This document shows, in pieces, positions 1 to 3,201 of a stretch of DNA of 5,392 nt; position 1 is the stretch's first letter, and the number at the start of each line of letters is the position of its first letter. The stretch lies in contig JAURGV010000170.1 in assembly GCA_030833605.1 (NCBI GenBank), positions 1 to 5,392 of the forward strand. The letters are read 5' to 3'. Both the position numbers and the translations under genes were made by a program. The stretch is from Rhodothermales bacterium (lineage in GTDB: Bacteria > Bacteroidota > Rhodothermia > Rhodothermales > UBA10348). The notes below the pieces were generated by a model. It worked only from the letters and a program-made list of their open reading frames with translations. It had not been told where the DNA came from and did not search any database.

Positions 1-349
1 TCCATTTCCCGGTTGCATCTTTTGTAAACACATAGACCGCACCGGTCGAATTATTTACCAAAGTGGCACCGACTAGGAGGGTATTATCGTCAGCGGCCAT
101 CGCGCGACCAAATCGGTCGTCTTGGCCGTTGTTGTCCGAACGGACAAGCTGTGCGGCTTCTTCCCATTTACCATTCGCCGCTTTGCGGTAAACGTAAACT
201 GGGGAATTCGCTGAGTTGGCGCCTGATTGGCCGACAAATATGTCAGAGCCGGCGACGGCAACGGAGCCACCGAAATTCTGCGCTTGGGCATCAGAGCCAA
301 GTGCGATCAGAACGGTAGCTAGGATTATAGTCCAATAATTCTTCTTCAT
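1..349 (-). CDS. Secreted FG-GAP-like / choice-of-anchor-B-type repeat protein, N-terminal part (partial)
   Basis: This is an open frame of 116 codons that runs off the left edge without a stop, so only the N-terminus is seen. It begins with a Sec signal peptide: MKKNYW, a hydrophobic stretch at about residues 7-18, and a likely cleavage at A21-Q22-A23|Q24. Two repeats of one pattern follow. Residues 26-68 begin FGGSVAVAGSDIFVG and contain VYVYRKAANGKWEEAAQL. Residues 80-116 begin FGRAMAADDNTLLVG and contain GAVYVFTKDATGKW. The pattern 'FG.ala...d..lvVGa......GaVYVF.kd..G.W' is typical of FG-GAP/integrin-like beta-propeller blades and resembles the N-terminal part of proteins named 'choice-of-anchor B family'. 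The product is presumably exported to the surface or outside; no enzymatic role can be read. No good ribosome site precedes the ATG at 349. An in-frame ATG at 379 would add ten residues (MFFCFTTTQA) before the signal and is less likely. It lies 186 bp downstream of the four-gene cluster on the same strand and probably has its own promoter. Repeat type is fairly sure; exact family is not. Confidence 0.75.
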   Translation of the reverse strand, partial: MKKNYWTIILATVLIALGSDAQAQNFGGSVAVAGSDIFVGQSGANSANSPVYVYRKAANGKWEEAAQLVRSDNNGQDDRFGRAMAADDNTLLVGATLVNNSTGAVYVFTKDATGKW

Positions 350-535
350 AGCTTGAGTTGTGGTGAAGCAAAAAAACATCTTCCGGCAGGTTAACACGGG
401 ATTTTTTTCAAAATGTTACACCCAGCCGCGGAAATTCCCATAGATAATGGAAAATAGTTAACGGCAAAAATGGTTCCCCCACCTCAAACTAAGGATAGTC
501 CCAAGAGCCGGCTTTTGTCGGAAGGTAAATCGTCC
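350..535. other. Intergenic region between the DUF1080 gene and the repeat-protein gene
   Basis: These 186 bases separate two minus-strand genes and hold no convincing open frame. Reading the minus strand, the half nearer the DUF1080 stop should hold that operon's end. The best I can find is a weak 3-bp stem (TGG, loop, CCA) followed by five T at about 466-482, too weak to call a terminator. The other half is A/T-rich with runs of seven A or T near 371 and 402 and carries the candidate promoter at 439-467. GTTAAC occurs twice (390-395 and 457-462), which may be chance. Confidence 0.6.
439..467 (-). promoter_or_regulatory. Candidate Bacteroidota-type promoter for the repeat-protein gene
   Basis: On the minus strand a TTG (complement of 465-467) is followed after 18 nt by TATCTATG (complement of 439-446). 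This matches five of the six fixed positions of the -7 box TAnnTTTG known from Bacteroidota, whose -33 TTG usually lies about 17-23 nt upstream. Transcription would start near 430-433, giving a leader of roughly 80-85 nt before the ATG at 349. The element is short and the region A/T-rich, so a chance match is quite possible. Confidence 0.3.
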
Positions 536-1399
536 CTATTGGAACACACACGCCGCAGGATCAGACGCGACGTAGTACGATTTGAAATTGATCGCGTCAG
601 GATTGGTGCACCCGCGCAAGTTCAAAATTTCCACTTTCCGAAATTCGATGGGATGACTTTCACTTTGGAGTGAAATGTATCCATCTGCTAGGGGTTGACC
701 GTCAATCTTCATCTCGGGATCGTATTGATTCACGCTACCGCCCCCCACCTGAGGATGGGTATACGAGAGAACGACTTCTCCATCAAGCAAATGAGAAATC
801 AATGAGTCCCCTAAGACCACAATTTCAGCCCGAACCCAGTCATCACCGTGGTAGGTTTTAGACGAGGACTGCACACAATGTTGGGTTACCAATTCGCCAT
901 CCATCACAACGTTGGTACCCGGAGTGCACAAATTGGAATTCGATCGTTCTTCGGTGCCATTTCCGCCAAGTAGTTGCACCTCAATGGAAATCGGGAAATC
1001 CTGATCGATCAACATGGTTTCTCCCGGAGGAGAATGAATCATGATTCCTGAGTTGCGATATGCCCATCCCGGGCCATCCGGCGCCTGTTCGCCTAGGAAA
1101 CGATACTCGACCGCCATTTTGTAGAATGAATACGGATTGACATAAAAAAGATGTCCAAACCGCTCATTAAATGTGTCATACCCGTCATAAGAAACGTGGA
1201 TCGAGCCGTCTTTTACGGAAAACGTTTCGGCGAAATTATCTCCATACGCATACCCGCGAATCTTTGGCGTCCAACCATTTAGGGTCTTTCCATCAAACAT
1301 TTGGGCCCAATCTTCTTGGTCGACAGCAGGGTTGTGAGGCTCGGCCGAGCAACCCGCCAATAGAATGACGCAAACAACGACAGCGGAAATAACTTTCAT
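536..1399 (-). CDS. DUF1080 (3-keto-disaccharide hydrolase-like) lipoprotein with Cys-containing C-terminal tail
   Basis: The product is a 287-residue predicted lipoprotein. Residues 1-17 are a type II signal peptide ending in the lipobox L14-A15-G16-C17. The next residues are S18-A19, which does not suggest inner-membrane retention, so an outer-membrane anchor is likely. Residues about 31-260 form one DUF1080 (PF06439) domain with a concanavalin-like fold. Its hallmarks are MFDGKTLNGW (34-43), RNSGIMIHSP (115-124), ISIEVQLLGG (137-146), a DDWVRAEIVV strand (186-195) and GYISLQSESHPIEFR (240-254). Characterised relatives hydrolyse 3-keto-glycosides or 3-keto-disaccharides; the substrate here is unknown. 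The last 25 residues, GCTNPDAINF through C284, form an extra tail with two cysteines. I place the start at ATG 1397-1399, not at an upstream in-frame codon at 1444. This start begins the signal peptide, overlaps the preceding gene's stop as ATGA, and has AGAAAGG (complement of 1411-1417) 11 nt upstream. It is the last gene of the four-gene cluster. Family call is strong; reaction is inferred. Confidence 0.9.
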   Translation of the reverse strand: MKVISAVVVCVILLAGCSAEPHNPAVDQEDWAQMFDGKTLNGWTPKIRGYAYGDNFAETFSVKDGSIHVSYDGYDTFNERFGHLFYVNPYSFYKMAVEYRFLGEQAPDGPGWAYRNSGIMIHSPPGETMLIDQDFPISIEVQLLGGNGTEERSNSNLCTPGTNVVMDGELVTQHCVQSSSKTYHGDDWVRAEIVVLGDSLISHLLDGEVVLSYTHPQVGGGSVNQYDPEMKIDGQPLADGYISLQSESHPIEFRKVEILNLRGCTNPDAINFKSYYVASDPAACVFQ

Positions 1400-1926
1400 T
1401 TCGTCTGATACCTTTCTTTCAGAATATTGAAGTGGTGTTGGCAATGCCCTGCTATAATCCAGGACATGGCCCGAACCGAAAATGGGAATCCGCTAGCCGT
1501 GCCCGTTCGCTGCAAGATATCCTCCGAAAAACTGGCTAGCAATTGGATGGAAGCCGCTCTAAGGCCATCAAATTCGGTTGCTAAATCGGAAAGCGAGCGA
1601 TCGGAAAAATTGGCCCCTTCCATAAAAACCGTCTGGTCCATTCCCGGCAAAGGAGACGAATCTCCACGTGCAAAGCGAAGCGCACGATAGGTAAATATCC
1701 ATTCCGTATCGATGATGTGTCCAATTACTTCTTTCGTGGTCCATTTCCCATCAGCATACGCGTAGTTTTCAATACTCGGTGCCTGCAACGCGATCCAGTC
1801 CAACAGCGCTCGTTGCTGTTTTTTTAGCGTTTCAATCACATCCCCTTCGGGTACGCAGCCTACATAACCGGCATAGAACTCGTTGAATTCATGGCTTTGG
1901 GGTCTCTTAGCGTGCTGAATGGCCAT
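1396..1926 (-). CDS. DinB family protein (DinB_2-like, putative metal-binding four-helix bundle)
   Basis: The product has 176 residues, the normal length for the DinB/YfiT superfamily, with no signal peptide, so it is probably cytoplasmic. The superfamily's three-histidine metal site is visible. H70 lies in the helix of WTTKEVIGHIIDTEW (62-76), and H161 and H165 lie in the C-terminal GHCQHHFNIL (160-169). Sequence after H70 (EWIFTYRALRFARGD, 75-89) and the central LSDLATEFDGLRAASIQLL (112-130) fit helices 2 and 3. Relatives are metal-dependent, including thiol-S-transferases such as bacillithiol transferase, but many have no known reaction, so no substrate is assigned. The ATG at 1924-1926 has TTAGGAA (complement of 1934-1940) 7 nt upstream, lying within the last codons of the preceding lipoprotein gene, whose stop is only 3 nt away. 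Its own TGA overlaps the ATG of the DUF1080 gene (ATGA, 1396-1399), which suggests translational coupling. Despite the family name it has no link to DNA polymerase IV. Confidence 0.9.
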   Translation of the reverse strand: MAIQHAKRPQSHEFNEFYAGYVGCVPEGDVIETLKKQQRALLDWIALQAPSIENYAYADGKWTTKEVIGHIIDTEWIFTYRALRFARGDSSPLPGMDQTVFMEGANFSDRSLSDLATEFDGLRAASIQLLASFSEDILQRTGTASGFPFSVRAMSWIIAGHCQHHFNILKERYQTK

Positions 1927-1929
1927 GGT

Positions 1930-2577
1930 TTAGTTCCTAACGGGATTCATTACCAAGTTCTTAAGCAAAATATTGGATTTAAACGTGGCTCCGTTTTCAA
2001 ATCCAGAACATGTGGTTGGCATCTGGATACTTCGCAATGCTCCTTCATAGTCGAGAACAAGGGAAAAATGTTCGTTGGGAAGGCGCTCCGGATACAAAAC
2101 AATAGTTTCGTCTCGCACGCTGTAAATGCCTCTCACATCGGCACTACACGTAGCTGTGGGCCCTAAATCGACACCAGGTTGGACGGCATACCGGCTGTAC
2201 TGAGCGATAAAGCGGAAATATCCGTTGTCGCCCAATTGAAGCTGCCCCCAATCCAAGACGCGGTGCCTGGCAATAGTGGACCCTTCCAATTCGAAATTCA
2301 CGGTATCGGGGACCTTACCATCTAAAAACGTCGGATCAATATCGCCATACGGCACTTGAGTCCTTCCGATATAGGATAAATTCCACACGTTCGACTTGAT
2401 GACGGACGTTGGTGTACCCACGGTGGTTGACCCATCATCATCAAAATCATGGGCAAGGTCTCCGCTTCCCAATGGTTCAAGCGGATTGCATCCTGATAAA
2501 ACTACCAGCATCGCAATCATCGCTAACACTTGGCGAGCCAAGCAAACTATGTGGTATCTACGTTCCTCCATACGCAT
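1930..2577 (-). CDS. Predicted lipoprotein of unknown function, possibly lipocalin-like
   Basis: I do not recognise a named family. From ATG 2577 the product has 215 residues. It begins with a basic stretch (MRMEERRYH), a hydrophobic segment and a lipobox L-S-G-C with Cys30, then a short acidic linker (HDFDDDGS, about 43-50) that probably tethers the domain to the membrane. The rest (about 63-215) looks beta-rich. It opens with WNLSYIGRTQVPYGD and later has GYFRFIAQYSRYAV, RGIYSVRDETIVLYPE and FSLVLDYEGALRSI. This order of strand-like blocks resembles small lipocalin-like or META-like barrels in bacterial lipoproteins, but no diagnostic motif supports that. Cys144 and Cys190 could pair. The start is uncertain: TTG 2589, ATG 2577 and ATG 2571 are all in frame and none has a good ribosome site. 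The best Shine-Dalgarno-like sequence (GGAGGAA, complement of 2563-2569) lies inside the frame. A TTG at 2541 would give a very compact lipoprotein signal. It is the second gene of the cluster, with DinB starting 3 nt after its stop. Confidence 0.75.
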   Translation of the reverse strand: MRMEERRYHIVCLARQVLAMIAMLVVLSGCNPLEPLGSGDLAHDFDDDGSTTVGTPTSVIKSNVWNLSYIGRTQVPYGDIDPTFLDGKVPDTVNFELEGSTIARHRVLDWGQLQLGDNGYFRFIAQYSRYAVQPGVDLGPTATCSADVRGIYSVRDETIVLYPERLPNEHFSLVLDYEGALRSIQMPTTCSGFENGATFKSNILLKNLVMNPVRN

Positions 2578-2595
2578 TACCGAACACAAACCGCG

Positions 2596-3027
2596 TTAAA
2601 CGCGATAGGTATCCGCCTTCCAGTTTTTAATCGCTTGTTTGATTTCCTTTTCTGACATGTTGTTAGCGACCGCTTTTTTAGCCAAGTCGTCCCATTCCTC
2701 GTCCGGTGCAAATCGCAAAGCGATGATTTGACGCATAGTGATTTTAGCATCCATCAATGTTCCTTTACGAGCGAAATGACGCAGATTTTCTTCCGCACGA
2801 ATAGCACGGTCTTGGGCTTTTAAAGCAAACAACCGGCCGTAAAACATCGTGACCAGAACAGCGAAGGTTAGAACGAATATCAATGCTGCTGAATAGGCCC
2901 CTTCCGTTCCCATCGCGCCGAAATAGTTAACCCCTGCTCCAATAAGTGTTAAGAAGGAGACACCAAATAGCACGTAATGGAATCCGGGGACCATTTGTGC
3001 GTGGTTGCTATAATTCTGTTCCGACAT
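2596..3027 (-). CDS. DUF6526 family two-helix membrane protein
   Basis: The product has 143 residues and matches the DUF6526 pattern along its whole length. It opens with QNYSNHAQMVPGFHYVL (4-20), followed by two membrane segments at about 16-36 and 43-63 separated by a short GAMGTEG turn. After these come the positively charged GRLFALKAQDRAIRAEENLRHF (64-85), RQIIALRFAPDEEWDDL (99-115) and a C-terminal amphipathic IKQAIKNWKADTYRV (129-143). Both termini are predicted to face the cytoplasm, with the charged C-terminal half there. The biochemical function of the family is not established. The ATG at 3025-3027 has a strong ribosome site, AGAGGAA (complement of 3034-3040), 6 nt upstream. It is the first gene of the cluster. 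Its TAA (2596-2598) lies 18 nt before the ATG chosen for the lipoprotein gene, so the two are probably cotranscribed. Pattern recognition for the family is confident. Confidence 0.9.
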   Translation of the reverse strand: MSEQNYSNHAQMVPGFHYVLFGVSFLTLIGAGVNYFGAMGTEGAYSAALIFVLTFAVLVTMFYGRLFALKAQDRAIRAEENLRHFARKGTLMDAKITMRQIIALRFAPDEEWDDLAKKAVANNMSEKEIKQAIKNWKADTYRV

Positions 3028-3081
3028 GGTTCTTTCCTCTGAATGATGGGTAGTTGGTTTGAAGTACTATACGGATAAGTA

Positions 3082-3110
3082 TTGAAATTTGGTAGATATC
3101 GGTACATGTG
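3082..3110 (+). promoter_or_regulatory. Candidate Bacteroidota-type promoter for the Asp-box propeller gene
   Basis: TTG (3082-3084) is followed after 18 nt by TACATGTG (3103-3110), matching five of six fixed positions of the TAnnTTTG -7 box. The start point would be near 3117 and the leader about 85 nt long, carrying the inverted repeat at 3126-3144. A competing sigma70-like reading is TTGAAG (3146-3151), 17 nt spacer, GATATT (3169-3174), each box matching four of six. That would give a leader of only about 20 nt. Neither is strong. Confidence 0.3.
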
Positions 3111-3113
3111 GAC

Positions 3114-3147
3114 GAAAAATACCTGAGGTTGTTGAAAACAACTTGTT
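3114..3147 (-). promoter_or_regulatory. Candidate Bacteroidota-type promoter for the four-gene operon
   Basis: On the minus strand, a TTG within the complement of the repeat region (3139-3141) is followed after 17 nt by TATTTTTC (complement of 3114-3121), which fits TAnnTTTG except for the last base. It would start transcription near 3107, about 80 nt before the DUF6526 ATG, and would overlap the inverted repeat. The alternative is the TATAGT box at 3066-3071. Weak evidence only. Confidence 0.22.
3126..3144. repeat. Inverted repeat, candidate operator
   Basis: The arms GTTGTT (3128-3133) and AACAAC (3137-3142) are perfect complements around a 3-base GAA centre. They extend one step outward as a G/T wobble (3127/3143) and then an A-T pair (3126/3144). 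No T-run follows, so it is not a terminator. The size and position between divergent genes fit a dimeric regulator's binding site, or a small hairpin in the leader of the propeller gene. No specific regulator is implied. Confidence 0.45.
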
Positions 3148-3190
3148 GAAGCACAAAATGCCACCGACGATATTGGATGCATCATTTAAT

Positions 3191-3194
3191 AGGT
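3191..3194 (+). promoter_or_regulatory. Ribosome binding site supporting a GTG start
   Basis: AGGT lies 7 nt before the GTG at 3202-3204. An in-frame TAG (3190-3192) closes the frame just upstream, so GTG 3202 is the only start that keeps the whole signal peptide. The next in-frame ATG (3250) would remove it. Confidence 0.55.
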
Positions 3195-3201
3195 AAATCC
3201 T

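Larger units (their letters stand above)
536..3027 (-). other. Predicted four-gene operon: DUF6526 - lipoprotein - DinB - DUF1080
   Basis: All four genes are on the minus strand. Spacing is about 18 nt (DUF6526 to lipoprotein, using ATG 2577), 3 nt (lipoprotein to DinB) and a 4-base ATGA overlap (DinB to DUF1080). No promoter-sized gap exists inside. The leading gene has the clearest ribosome site and sits next to the divergent promoter region at 3028-3201. The products are a membrane protein, two lipoproteins and a metal-site protein. A common pathway is not evident from sequence. Confidence 0.8.
3028..3201. promoter_or_regulatory. Divergent promoter region between the operon and the Asp-box propeller gene
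   Basis: These 174 bases separate divergently transcribed genes and contain no supported reading frame. They must hold promoters for both directions. Candidate elements are listed separately. For the leftward operon there is also a sigma70-like -10, TATAGT (complement of 3066-3071), but without a recognisable -35. Near the middle are an inverted repeat (3126-3144) and a repeated TTGTTGAA (3129-3136, 3143-3150), placed where a regulator could affect both directions. Confidence 0.7.

Noticed and set aside
73..300. 75-codon minus-strand frame near the left edge
   Set aside because: It is in a different frame from the signal-peptide-bearing repeat protein that covers the same bases, and its translation is basic and low in structure.
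498..511. Short hairpin CCGGC-TTTT-GTCGG after the operon end
   Set aside because: It includes a G-T wobble that becomes an A-C mismatch on the transcribed (minus) strand, and no T-run follows, so it is not a credible terminator for the leftward operon.
1427..1690. 87-codon plus-strand frame
   Set aside because: It is antisense to the DinB gene, whose conserved histidines and family motifs make the minus frame the real one.
1396..1926. Reading 'DinB' as a DNA-repair polymerase
   Set aside because: The name refers to the B. subtilis DinB/YfiT superfamily of metal-binding helical bundles. The protein is 176 residues long and has no polymerase motifs.
2949..3185. 78-codon minus-strand frame across the intergenic region into the DUF6526 gene
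   Set aside because: It overlaps the start of DUF6526 in another frame, has no good ribosome site and no recognisable motif. The bases are better explained as a promoter region.
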